DNA of 64,000 nucleotides from positions 906,001 through 970,000 of the forward strand of contig NC_082413.1 in NCBI RefSeq assembly GCF_004011695.2, given 5' to 3'. Position numbers and translations under genes: made by a program. This document shows, piece by piece, positions 23,453-33,326 of this stretch. Source of the DNA: Ascochyta rabiei (Eukaryota > Ascomycota > Dothideomycetes > Pleosporales > Didymellaceae). The notes below the pieces were generated by a model that searched no databases, was not told the origin of the DNA, and worked only from the letters and a program-made list of their open reading frames with translations. The first letter of the stretch is position 1; the number at the start of each line of letters is the position of its first letter.

Positions 23453-25255
23453 TCAGTGTTTCTCTGCGTCTTCACCGACATGATAACCCCTCGCTATCCC
23501 ACTGCGCCCCTCTTCCATCTTAGCTGCATGTCCACTCCCACTTGCACTCCCATCTTCCTCGCCATCAGTGTTGTTGTAGTCGCTGCCCAACCCGACCCAG
23601 GTGCGCTTGCTGCGAAGGAACTCTGCGCCGGGCGAGACGACGCCGTTGACGGAGGCGAGGGCGCCGGATGTGCGTTTTGTCAGCGCGGTGGAAGAGGCTG
23701 ATGTGCTGCTGAGAGAGGGGTTCTGGATCGACTTCGGATTGGAGGGCGTGGATTGTTGCATGGGGCGCGAGTGCGAGACGTAGCGGCCGGTGCGGAGGTC
23801 GAATTCGGGGGGTGCGGATTCTTCCTCCGAGTCGTAGTCGCCGTCGGCATTACCGTTTGTTTCTCCTCTCTCCTGCTTGCTGCTGGTTCCATTGGTCTTT
23901 TCTTCTGCGGCCTTGGCCTCGTTCGCCTGGGCATCGTCCAGAATCGCAGTGAAATCGCCGCTCCACTCGCCCGTCCAGACGCGATTCGTGTCGTCCTGCA
24001 GCGCTATCTCCAGCTCAAACGGCGTGATGAGCGGCCGCCAAAAATCCTTGCTCTCGATCAGACTGCTCTCCCAACACCCAATCACAACCCACCCGCCCAC
24101 TTCGCTGAAGTTTGCGACCTTGGCGGCGTTCACCTTTCCGACGACAAACGTGTAGCTCTTCTTACCCACTGCGGCAATTGTTTTCTGCACGTGTGCCAGA
24201 ATGGTCATGTAGTTTTTGACGGATAGAGTGTTGATGAGGATGCCAAACACAGGTGTTGTGGAGAGCGAGGTGCAGAGTGCGTAGCGGCGACGGAGGTTCA
24301 TGCGTGTGTTTGCGACTTCGGCGGCGGGCAGCGTGGACGAGGGGATCGTAGGGTAGATGTGTGTGGAAGCTACGCGGGAGGAGAGGGTGAGGAGGAGGGA
24401 GGTGGGTGGCTCGGAGATGTGGAAGAGAGCCCAGTCGAGCAGGGCATCTGACGTGCCGGGCGGCGTTGTGCGATTCGGGAGGGGCGAGGATGGGTTGTGA
24501 AGGATTTGGGTGGAGAAGAGCGAGGTGTAGCCTGCTTGTTCGAGACGTGTGTGGAGGGCGGGGATGTGGTGCGAGTAGGGTATGTCGGCCATGAGGATGA
24601 CTTGTTGTGCTTTGTCCGGATACGTGGACTGGAAGGTGGCTATGGTCTGGTCGAGATCGAGAGGGCGCTCGGTGAAGACGTATATGACGGGCAGCCGTGA
24701 AGGGGGCGAGAGGCAGGAGCGTCCGTAGTGCACCACGCAGTCTGCATCGACATGCTCGGCTGCCACCTCGTCGACACAACACGCGCCGTAGGAGGTGTCG
24801 CCGAGGATGAACAGCCTCTCCTCGCCGTCCGGCTTCTCCTCCAGGCCCATTTTCGTTTCCAGCTTCGCGCTCAGCTCCTCGACCGCTGTGCCATTCCGTC
24901 GACTCTCGGTCGCATTCGCATTCGCACTCGCACTCGCACTCGCACTTGCGCCCGCGCCCGCACTCGCACCCTGTGCCTGTTTCGCCTTGGCCAGCCCTCG
25001 ACCCAGCTGCTCATACACGCGCGGCGCATCGACGAGCATGTGATCGGGGAACTGCAGCGCAATCCTGTTCCATCTCCCCTCGCGGATCTCCTTCACCGTG
25101 CGCTCGATCTCGTAGGTGAGGGCGACCTGCTCGTCCGAGAGGCGTTGCAACTTCGACGTGTCTACAGCAGGCGTGGGGTCTTCGAAGATGTGGGTGTCGG
25201 GCGTCGACAGCACAGGTGCTCCTGCAAGCGCGGGCACTGCCATATTGGCTGTCAT
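23453..25255 (-). CDS. dph2: Diphthamide biosynthesis protein 2
   Basis: Intronless, 600 residues. Dph2 partners Dph1 in the first step of diphthamide formation on elongation factor 2, transfer of the 3-amino-3-carboxypropyl group by a [4Fe-4S] radical enzyme. The N-terminal half shows EIREGRWNRIALQFPDHML and then GDTSYGACCVDEVAAEH and VVHYGRSCLSP, which are family hallmarks including cluster or active-site cysteines. The third segment has YTFVVGKVNAAKVANF and the conserved GCWESSLIESKDFWRPLITP. A low-complexity insert of alternating Ser/Ala and Asn/Ala (about residues 97-115) separates the first blocks. The last ~130 residues are disordered. Met5 is an alternative start. Its promoter side carries a minisatellite (25428-25690). 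Confidence 0.92.
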   Translation of the reverse strand: MTANMAVPALAGAPVLSTPDTHIFEDPTPAVDTSKLQRLSDEQVALTYEIERTVKEIREGRWNRIALQFPDHMLVDAPRVYEQLGRGLAKAKQAQGASAGAGASASASASANANATESRRNGTAVEELSAKLETKMGLEEKPDGEERLFILGDTSYGACCVDEVAAEHVDADCVVHYGRSCLSPPSRLPVIYVFTERPLDLDQTIATFQSTYPDKAQQVILMADIPYSHHIPALHTRLEQAGYTSLFSTQILHNPSSPLPNRTTPPGTSDALLDWALFHISEPPTSLLLTLSSRVASTHIYPTIPSSTLPAAEVANTRMNLRRRYALCTSLSTTPVFGILINTLSVKNYMTILAHVQKTIAAVGKKSYTFVVGKVNAAKVANFSEVGGWVVIGCWESSLIESKDFWRPLITPFELEIALQDDTNRVWTGEWSGDFTAILDDAQANEAKAAEEKTNGTSSKQERGETNGNADGDYDSEEESAPPEFDLRTGRYVSHSRPMQQSTPSNPKSIQNPSLSSTSASSTALTKRTSGALASVNGVVSPGAEFLRSKRTWVGLGSDYNNTDGEEDGSASGSGHAAKMEEGRSGIARGYHVGEDAEKH

Positions 25256-25427
25256 GTTTGTTTGGAGCAGTGCATGGACGTGGCGGGGCTGGAGACTTTT
25301 TGTTTGGCGCGGGGCTCGGCCATGGCGTGGTCATTGGCCGAGCACCTCTGTGCAGCATGCAGGGACCAGAGTAAGCCATCTTCTTCACCAACTTTTTCAA
25401 TTATACCATCGTGGATGATACATGATG

Positions 25428-25690
25428 GATACATGGAATGCATGAAGAATACATGGTAAATAAATACATGATAGATACATGGAATGCATGAAGAATGCAT
25501 GGTAGATAAATACATGAGAGATACATGGAACGCATGAAAGATGCATGGAATACATGGAATACATGGAATACATGGAATACTGGAATACATGAAAGATACA
25601 TGAAAGATACATGAAAGATACATGAAAGATACATGAAAGATACATGAAAGATACATGAAAGATACATGAAAGATACATGAAAGATGGTAT
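25428..25690. repeat. Compound minisatellite: 46 bp, 9 bp and 11 bp units
   Basis: Starting at 25428, two full 46 bp units and part of a third begin GATACATGGAA (starts 25428, 25474, 25520). They pass into four 9 bp units (CATGGAATA) and then about ten perfect 11 bp units (ATACATGAAAG) ending near 25690. All units share the ATACATG core, so they probably arose from one another by slippage. The tract sits between the Dph2 start (25255) and the lysophospholipase stop (25757). The minus-strand frames it encodes (Met-Tyr-Leu-Ser-Cys-Ile-Phe repeats) are artefacts. Confidence 0.95.
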
Positions 25691-25756
25691 CACTCTGTCA
25701 AAACGCCAACCCTCGAGGAAGCAAAATGCAAGAAGCCGTCTCAGCCACAAGGCCGT

Positions 25757-27795
25757 TTACATCACAAGGTATCCGGCAACGGCTGCCACCAGAGCCAGCC
25801 CGACAGCGTTGGGTGAGAACTTGCCAACACCGCTGTCCTTGGTCGACGCCTCAGCGTCAAGCTTCCGAGGAAAGTATGGCTGCGACGTAGTGGCCAGCGT
25901 GCCGTTCCAGCAGTACGAAGTGAGACACTGCTGGCAAGCCTCAGGAACAGTCTCGCCGTTGCGCTCCATCGACCGCGAAAGAATGGCACAAGCAACGCAC
26001 GCGGGCCAGTCCGAAGCCCCTTCGCGAGTCGAGTTGGCCTGCGTCGCCACGTCGTAGCCGTTCTGAATCATCGAGTTGCGCTCCGCTAGAGTGTAGTCGA
26101 GCTTGTCGAATGTCGACGTGTTCGAATCAAAGCTGTACGGAGAGTTGGGCAGGTAGACGATAAGTGGGGGAATGTTGTCGCCCGATGTCACGTTGCTGCT
26201 GTTGCACCCGAAGAAGGTGGGTCTGTTGTTGAGACCCAGAGCGACAAAAGTGTCGTGGCCGGGGATGTAAGGGAAAGATGTCCTGTTCATGATGGGTGTC
26301 TCGGCACGCTCATACGTCGCGATCAGAGCCGTGCCGTTGGGCCAGTTGGGTGCGGATGGCGCGATCGTGTCTGCAGAGGAGTCGACGGCGAAGATGACAT
26401 CAACGTTGCGCATAGGCTGGATCACAGGGTTCAGAGGAATGTTCTGGAGATCCTCACCACCATCGACAAGCGTAAGACGCTCGTGGTCGAAGCTGGGGTT
26501 GGTGTCGTTGTGGTAGCCGTAGAAGGGGTTTGGGGTGTAGTCCGCAATGTCGTCGTGGTCCTTTCCAATATCGGCGAGAACGCTTGAGATGGCGCTTGTC
26601 AGGAAGTCAGGCAGGTCAAAGCCACCTAGAGAAAGAAAGATCTGGTTGAACAGCGACGAACTGGTGCCCATAACGAACCCAAGGTTGTCGAATCCCGCAA
26701 CACAGCCTTCGCTCTGCGCAAGCGCTCCGTTGGAGAAGTTGGAACCAATGTACTTCAACGGAGCAAAACCGTAGGTAGTGGGATCAAACGAGCCCATCTC
26801 GAAGGGGTTGAATTCAAAAACAGTGGCGTTCAGAGAGACAACAATATCTCCAGGTGAACGCTCGTCCGAGACAAGAATAGGCATGGGTGCCTCGCCGTTG
26901 GAGAACGCCTGATCGTCCTGGATGGAAGAGAAAGTGTACGCAGGCGCGCCATCGCTAGCGTTTATAAGCTGGAAGGACAGGCCACGGCCATAGTAATCTG
27001 TGATCGAGATGTTGAATGCTCCAGCAGGCGAGTCGGCCTTATCTTTGACCGTGCTGACCAGGTTGTGGTAGTAATCGACCGTGGAGAGGAGCTGGACACC
27101 ACCAGTCGGAGGACCCTTGAACAAAGAGTTTTGGAACTGCCAGATCTCCGTGCCTTCTCCCTGATCCTGAATGCTCTGCACGCTTGTGAAGTTGTTCGCG
27201 TAGATGCTACCAATCATCCAGCCTCCACCGGACAGGGCCGAGACGTAGGTAGCAGACTGCAGCAGTCCTCCCAGGTGCCCACTGCTTGTAGCATTCCGTG
27301 TGCGATTGTCGAATGCAGACAGAGCGCCCGCACCGTTCAAGAGAGCACGGTATCCACCACCAGAGAACGAGATAGCAATGTTGGGCAGTGCAGTCGTGTT
27401 GTCGCGGTGCTTCTCAATGTATGCGCTAGCATCGAAGTTGGGGATGTTGGCACGTGACAGGAAGCTCTTCATAGGATCCACGGTGTTTGGCCGCCTCTTC
27501 TGCAACCATGCAGTTTCTGAGTCGGAGAGTTTGTCTGCAGAGCGGATGCTGGGTCGTGTAGACGGGCAGTTGACGACGGCCGGCGCGTAGCCATCAGGCG
27601 CCTGCGGTGATGCACGCTTGACGAGATCCAAGGCATAGTCGACAGGTGCAACCCTTCGAGCTTCAATAGCGTCACGAGGCCCGACGGCAGAAGCTGGGGC
27701 CTTGTTAGCAGGGGTTGTACATAGGAGAAGGCGAGTAACGTACTGCTCGCTAATGTTGTCAGGGCCGAAACCGTGAGAAAGGAGGTGTACTTCAT
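25757..27795 (-). CDS. Lysophospholipase / phospholipase B, GPI-anchored
   Basis: Exons 27795-27744 and 27693-25757 give 662 residues. The 50 nt intron has a GTACGT donor and CTAAC branch site and lies inside the signal peptide region (MKYTSFLTVSALTTLASS). The start at 27795 was preferred over the longer open frame from 27859 because only it gives a signal peptide. The catalytic domain carries the nucleophile elbow IAISFSGGGYRALLNGAGAL, the SGGGWM motif, and the Asp motif LVDGGEDLQNIP. These are the cPLA2-like dyad of fungal PLB enzymes, which release fatty acids from lysophospholipids and phospholipids. Many N-x-S/T sites fit secretion. The C-terminus ends in a hydrophobic tail (AVGLALVAAVAGYLVM) preceded by small residues, a GPI-attachment signal. 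It therefore acts at the cell surface or wall. Confidence 0.93.
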
Positions 27796-29363
27796 CTCGG
27801 ACTGGGCAAGAGAGTAAGGATGGAGAGAGAAAGGAAACGCGTAGAAAGAGATCCTCCAAGAAATTTCAAGACACGACAGCGGAGGCGCAACAGTTATATG
27901 ATGTGAATACGACCAAGAACGGGAGTGACGGAATGATCAATGCCGCAGTGTTTCGGTGCCAACACCGGATGAGCTAGGAGAGAGATCTGACCTCATCGAG
28001 CCTAGGATAAGCCGCCTGGCGTGGCTAGGGTCCCTGATCGCCATCCCCATCCCACGTATTTTTGGGCTGCTTCCTCATCTCAGATTGCCATGTGAAGCCT
28101 GGTCGAGTGCCGCAGCGTTCGTACACTCAGCTTACTCGCCTCATCGACTTCTGGTGTTGCCAACTCTGAGCCCGTCCTCGTGTGTTGCACTACGATGGTG
28201 GCGCCCAGTTTCGAAAGCAAGGAGCAAATTGCACTGCATTGCGAAACGTTCGGAAACCGGCAATCATAGTGCAAAGAACGCGCTGAGCTTACTTCAGCTG
28301 GGGCGCCTGCCCTGTGGCGGAGCACCAAAAGAACACAAAAACTGCAGTTCCTACCTAAGCACACGGACTTCGCGCTCTGCCTCCACACAGGACGTGCTCC
28401 AGTAAATTAGATCTTTAGGAGTGGAGATTGCACAGACTCCCATTTCGGAGCCGGCAGTGCAGACAACTGACCAGACGTTTGCCAACGCCCACTCAACACG
28501 CTGCTGAAGCTGACCACGCACGAGGAAGATTGCTGCCGGAGCGCTTATGACGGCGCCGTTCGCTGAGCCACCGGTATTCCGACGCGTGTGGTACCAGTGG
28601 CTCACAAGCGCAAGACGATGACGCTGCTATGGAGACGTTGGATGCTGCGGCGTTGCAAGAAAGTTTCGCGCTTCATGTCGCAGCTGCCATAGAGCGCTAT
28701 GATTGGGCGTCGTTCGAACTGCGGACGAAGATATCTGGACACAGTCAGCAGTGCTACACAGTAAACGAGTAAATGAGAATGGGATCACAGTTATTAGCAG
28801 TGCCGCAGCCCAGCATCATTTGCTCGATCAGCCTGGAGACCCATTGAAGCGAACAGATCGCGCACCCTCTGGAACTACCGCCCGTCATATCGCGTGCAGT
28901 ACGCTTTCGTACGAAAATACGACGTTTCTCAGGCTTCATGCGCTGTGCATAATCAGCCCTGCCGAGGATCACCGTAGAACGCATGTGGTGTTATTGAATG
29001 TGGACCGTCGCCCGCGGGCGGCAGCAACGGGTGGCTGAAGACCCGCTTCCGAGTCCGAGGAAGTGACGTTGAGCCAAAGAACTCTTGACTACGTCGTTGG
29101 TGCTTGCACCTCCACGCGCAGCTAACCAGTGATAAGTTGATCTCTGAGCAGCACTCGTACCACACTAAGTGACTACCCGTCTGGTGGACGTTGCGGCTTC
29201 AATATAGACTAGCACAGTCTCTCCATAAGTTCTGCTTGGCCTGATTGAACAGTAAGAGCAGGGTGCACGGTGAACGAGCAATCGTCACGGACTGAGTACA
29301 CGCTTCCATGCTACATATCACATGGTGGAGCAGCCAATTGACCTGCAGATGATGGTACTGTAA
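27796..29363. other. Intergenic, no gene recognised
   Basis: About 1.6 kb. The first few hundred bases upstream of 27795 should be the lysophospholipase promoter. Frames of 75-150 codons at 27956-28405 and 28703-29038 have no motif and compete with opposite-strand frames. No repeat or transposon end was noticed before 29.3 kb. Confidence 0.45.
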
Positions 29364-30974
29364 ATGCATCTAGAGACAGAGGCTACGAAGCCATCGCCAC
29401 AGCACACAGCCATACCTCCCCAACAGCTCACTCTCATCCAGCACGCGCAAGGCTTCCACAACCTCAATATCGAAGGCCGCCAATTTCGCGATCCTGGACT
29501 GACCCTTACAGGACAGCAACAACGTCAAGATCTGGATTGGAAGATTGGGAATATGTATTTCATCGACTGCATTGTAGCTTCCCCTCTGCGACGGACGTTG
29601 CACACCGCACTCCTCATCTTCTATGGGTTACTCCAATCCAAGCCAGACCTGCGCATCATCGCTCTCCATGAGGTGCAGAAGATGTCTGATTTGCCGTGTG
29701 ACATTGGCCTGCTGGTGGCAGAGCTGGAGAAGGAATTCCGCGGTAAGCCTGTCAACTTCTCTTTGGTTTCGCTTGACTGGACCGACAAGGTGACTGTCAT
29801 ATTCACGCCTCAGAGCGATTGTGTAGTAGCGAGGTGCCGGAAAGCACGGCACTTTCTGGCCAGTCTGCAGGCGGGGAACGTCGCTGTAGTGACGCATGGC
29901 GCCGTGCTGCACTATTTGACTGAAGACTGGCATGGCCCTACAAGCGGGGTTGGCGTGTATACACTGAGGTACAACCCCGGTGTTAAATACACAGTCCGTT
30001 GTTATTTTGCACCGCATATTTGTGTAAATGAGTGAATTGACGCCGAGTCCGTGTAAATTTACACGATTTCCCGGTGTTATTTACATATATACCTTACCTA
30101 GCAATTAGAGTCTTAATAATAGCAGTTAGTAATCAACCTATCTATATAGGTATAGCCTTACTCCGCTCCCATCTCCCATCTCATCTCTCTTATCTCACCT
30201 CTCCCATCTTATCTTATTTTATCCCTTACATCTTGCATCTCTGCGTACATATATATAGATATATTGAGGCCAGGCCGGAGGGCACGTCTGCTCTACAGGA
30301 TACAGACATAGAGGTTAAGTGTTCACTGACCCGAAAGGGACCCAGGTAGCACTATAAATCGACTCTTTATTTATTCATTTATTTATTTATATGGATATAT
30401 ATTTATATAGATGGATAGATAGATAGATAGATAGATAGTAATAAAATACCATTAGATTTAAAAAGTTCTATCCCGTCTAGAATCACACTAGATGTTGTAA
30501 AAATACACCCCCGATGCGGTGTAAAAGAGGGACGAAATGCGGTGTTATCTACACGATTGAGAAGCAGTGTTCTCTACCCGATTTTGTACCTCAGTGATAC
30601 CTTGCGTTGCAGGTAAACTCGGGCTTACAACAACAGGCACTGGCTGGTACAATTGTGAGGCTCGGATGCACCGGTTCAATATGTAAACTGACGCAAGCAT
30701 TGTGGATGCTGCAATCGTCGAGACAAACGGATCGCGGAACAGAATGTTGACCATGTATTGCTCCTCGTGAGAACAGCAGCTTGACCTGAAGAAGGAGGCT
30801 GAGGCTGCGTGGGCGGCTGATGGCTTTATGGTCTTGCCTATTACTGAGGATGATGCCGTCGATGTTACTGAACGTAGCCACCATACCGTACCAACGACCG
30901 TGCAAAAGACGGAACAAATAAAAGCTTGGAAAGGCAGGTTAGATGTGCTGTTATGTGGTTCTAAAGGCAGGTAG
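29364..30974 (+). pseudogene. Histidine phosphatase (phosphoglycerate mutase-like) gene split by a transposable element
   Basis: The open part (29364-29961) matches the fungal phosphoglycerate-mutase-like family: LTLIQHAQGFHNL, IVASPLRRTLHTALL, the EVQKMSDLPCDIG segment and VTHGAVLHYLTEDW. The catalytic RHG-type motif has Gln where the family has Arg. The frame then runs into a 635 bp inserted element. Beyond it (about 30600-30974) the missing C-terminus is still readable: TGTGWYNCEARMHRF, then VETNGSRNRM and LDLKKEAEAAWAADGF. That segment is in a shifted frame and is interrupted by TAA and TGA. Translation through the insertion gives only a 223-residue product with a foreign tail. I infer a non-functional gene; the substrate of the ancestral enzyme is unknown. 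Confidence 0.82.
29962..30596. mobile_element. CACTA-type (EnSpm/CMC) non-autonomous element, 635 bp
   Basis: The element starts CACTGAGGTACAA and ends with its exact inverse TTGTACCTCAGTG (13 bp perfect terminal inverted repeats). It is flanked on both sides by ATA, a 3 bp target duplication (29959-29961 and 30597-30599). CACTA/CACTG termini with 3 bp duplications define the CACTA superfamily. Both ends carry related subterminal motifs, as this superfamily does: GGTGTTAAATACAC, GTGTAAATTTACAC and GGTGTTATTTACA on the left, and ACACCGCAT-type motifs inverted on the right. The inside is AT-rich with TTTA and GATA microsatellites and has no transposase frame, so it must have been mobilised in trans. 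It interrupts the histidine phosphatase gene. Confidence 0.8.
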
Positions 30975-31233
30975 AGTACAGGTAGGTTTAAAGTAAGGAT
31001 AGTAAGCTGAGATCCCACGCGTATATTGTGAAGGGGCTGACATTAAAATCTTGTGAACTGTATTCTCCACTCCACTCTGATCAGCTGACGAAGGTGTTAT
31101 AACAATATTATGTAGGCTCTCTGCTTAAGCCGCCCCTAAGCACCAGATGACAAGGCAAACTGCGGGAGGAGTAGTGGCTTCCGATTGTTACAAGGGCGGG
31201 ACACGTCGCTACCACAAACATGCGAGGCCGCCA

Positions 31234-32477
31234 TCATCTGGGCAGATGATCGATCTCAACATCTCCTTCTTCTAAGTTGACATGGTAATCCCAATCCTCT
31301 ACTTTGCTCACATCCGCCTTTCGTCCCTCTCCCCACTGGAGTAGCGCTTCATAGTCTGCACACATGTGCCCGGAGTGAAAATTTGGATAAGGCGTTGAGA
31401 GCCCCTTCATCCAGCGGAAAGTTACGACAGACGCGTCGGCGGTGCACATCAATCTTTGCCTGCAGATTTTCAGTGAGCAACTCTTGTGTATAAAGATGGA
31501 AAGACTAATAAGACAATGTATACTAGAAGACAAAGGGAGAGAAAGGAAAATGGCATCAGACCTGATGACATCAACGCAATGTTCAAAGTGCGCTTCTTCT
31601 ATCTCAGGTAATTCTTCAATCTTTGCTTTCAGCTTCGGAAACAGTTCTGGTGTTTTGTTGTAATAATGTCTCATCCATATGGCCTCAAGGCAGTGTAGTT
31701 AATACGCAGATTTGAGATATGCGATATAACCCTGCCAGTATGTCAGTACAAAAGTCGGTGGGCTTCAACTTCTCCCCTGTGAATCAAAACGTGGAATTTG
31801 ACGATGAGCCGGGTGTGAAGATGACAGGAGATCCTGTCGTTTTTGGATCGAGCTCTGAGAAGATAGGCTCCAGAAATCGGCAAAGAAAGATGTGGCTTAC
31901 GCCTCCTGCGCTCTTAGGCCACTGCACAGTGTCTGGTGATAGTCCAAGGCGAGTAACTTCATCTCTGGTAAGGTTCATGGCCGGTGTGTCAGTCAGATGT
32001 CTCCATGCTGATAAAGTGTCGTTCGAAGGTGGCCCTGGGTAGGCTTTACTATGTCAGGTTGGTTTCACGAGAATCAGATCTTGAGGAAGGTACCTTTGTA
32101 AATGGTGTTCTGCCAGAATGCAGATTTAAAGATCCTACGATTGTAAGGTAGTGTTCTATAAGTAAGGAGCCAGGTACAGGACTGTACTCATAATGAAGAG
32201 GCTGTTTATTTTTGGGATATACGGGCGAGTAGATCTGATCACCTCGGGGTGGTGTAGTAGATTCAGTGCTAAAGTTTTGGAAGAGGAGGACTACTAAGAG
32301 TAGAATTGTGGTGCAGTGGGCGATCTAATGCAAGACTGCCGTTAGAGGTGCTTTCTTTAGAATTGAGGATTTCCAAAACATTCGTCTATCAGAGTCTGGA
32401 AGACTTCCATCCTCAGACGCCGAGTTTGACAGCAGCTTTTCTTCGTCTTCTGGGACTGTTACATATGATGGTGCTAT
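31234..32477 (-). pseudogene. UstYa-family (DUF3328) gene remnant
   Basis: Read on the minus strand, fragments follow the order of a UstYa-type protein. First is an acidic N-terminus (VPEDEEKLLSNSASEDGSLP, near 32460-32400). Next is a hydrophobic anchor (TTILLLVVLLF, near 32300), then GDQIYSP. After a 59 nt intron (32035-32093) comes YKGPPSNDTLSAWRHLTDTP. The C-terminal part holds LHC followed by HFEHC and, past another intron, QRLMCTADASVVTFRW. The family's two His-rich catalytic motifs are H-x-x-H-C; the second is intact, but the first is broken by a TAA at 31699-31701 preceded by Tyr. A further TAG interrupts the region before the anchor, and no ATG precedes the acidic start (the best position has ATA). 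UstYa proteins are oxidases in fungal RiPP pathways. I infer a dead copy. Confidence 0.75.
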
Positions 32478-32990
32478 GGCGTTAAGAAAGATGAATTATG
32501 GAAATTCAACGCTGGTAGAGTCACAGATGTCGAACGGTATTGCACCTACACAATATCACGCAACATGTGTCTAAACACGCGTATCTTTCCTACTGCAGCC
32601 GAATGAGGCAGGAGACAAGATGATCCGCGGAGGCGCCGTGAGCGCCCAAGGCCCGACCTAAGCCCGATTACAAGCCGCCAAGATAGGAAGGAGAAGCTTG
32701 TATTCACAACATTACACTACACGGTAGCTCGATTATATCATAATGCTATGACATTATGTCGTTGCTCCCGATGTAACTTGCTGCGGGGTTAAGATAGCGC
32801 ATGCGGTGAGATACTGGTTGAGTCAGGTGGCACGTACCTACACAGAGCCTGTACGGAATAGAACAGTAGAACAAGGTTTGCGGACAGCCGTTCACCATAA
32901 ATATATAATGAGGAAGAGAGGTAAGAGAGACACTGGTTCAGTCTTCGGAAATTTCTACCACCTTTGTGAGCATCTCCACCTGGCGTCACA
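32478..32990. other. AT-rich spacer with promoter of the small secreted protein gene
   Basis: 513 bp between the UstYa relic and the small secreted protein gene. It holds no frame of interest. A TATA-like sequence lies near its right end (listed separately). Confidence 0.5.
32896..32910 (+). promoter_or_regulatory. TATA-like box upstream of small secreted protein gene
   Basis: CATAAATATATAATG lies 81-95 bp before the start codon at 32991, a usual distance for a fungal core promoter. It suggests that the small gene still has an intact promoter, unlike its pseudogene neighbours. No transcription evidence is available. Confidence 0.45.
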
Positions 32991-33326
32991 ATGCAGCCTC
33001 ATACCCTCATCCTTCTAGCCGCTGCGCTACGGAGAGCTAGCGTTCTAGCTGCTCCAGTCACTGTATCCGCAGGTATCTATACCCTGACCTTCTCACTATT
33101 CGCTCACTAATGCTGTAACCATGTATTGACTTCACTTATAGATGAGAGCGCCATAGTTTTCACCGGCAAGGAGATGGACAAACGGCAGACCGGCTTCCGC
33201 ACCGCAGCATACGCGCACTTGTATCGCGAGGCCGCAGACGCGGGACTGGCGGAAGAGAAAGCCGAGGAGAGAAGCACGGCAGAGACTGAGGATGCTGTGC
33301 TCGTAGATCGAGATGCAGAGAAATAG
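32991..33326 (+). CDS. Small secreted protein with a single Kex2 site (88 aa)
   Basis: Exons 32991-33072 and 33142-33326 around a 69 nt intron. The first 21-23 residues form a signal peptide (TLILLAAALRRASVLAAP, ending in an Ala-x-Ala-type site). A short propeptide ends in EMDKR, a Kex2 site, followed by QTGFRTAAYAHLYREAADAG and then a charged Glu/Ala/Arg-rich tail. No cysteines are present, so this is not a typical cysteine-rich effector. The architecture (signal peptide, pro-segment, Lys-Arg, short peptide) is that of pheromone-like or RiPP precursors. However, there is only one Kex2 site rather than repeated cores. It lies 0.5 kb from the UstYa-family relic and is transcribed away from it. 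The frame continues for 18 codons after the TAG stop. I do not recognise the family. Confidence 0.62.

Noticed and set aside
25428..25690. Possible CRISPR-like array
   Set aside because: Units are contiguous with no unique spacers, and the genome is fungal; it is a minisatellite.
25252..25750. Minus-strand frames encoding Met-Tyr-Leu-Ser-Cys-Ile-Phe-His-Val repeats
   Set aside because: Translation of the 11 bp minisatellite, which stays open in three frames by its period; not a protein gene.
27744..27859. Longer lysophospholipase start at 27859
   Set aside because: It gives a leader without a clean signal peptide and reads through a good 50 nt intron; the start at 27795 with splicing gives a proper secretory signal.
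33001..33060. tRNA-like D-arm sequence (GTAGCGCAGCGGCTAG) on the minus strand
   Set aside because: Only the 5' half resembles a tRNA; there is no B box or matching acceptor stem, and it overlaps the signal-peptide exon of the small secreted protein.
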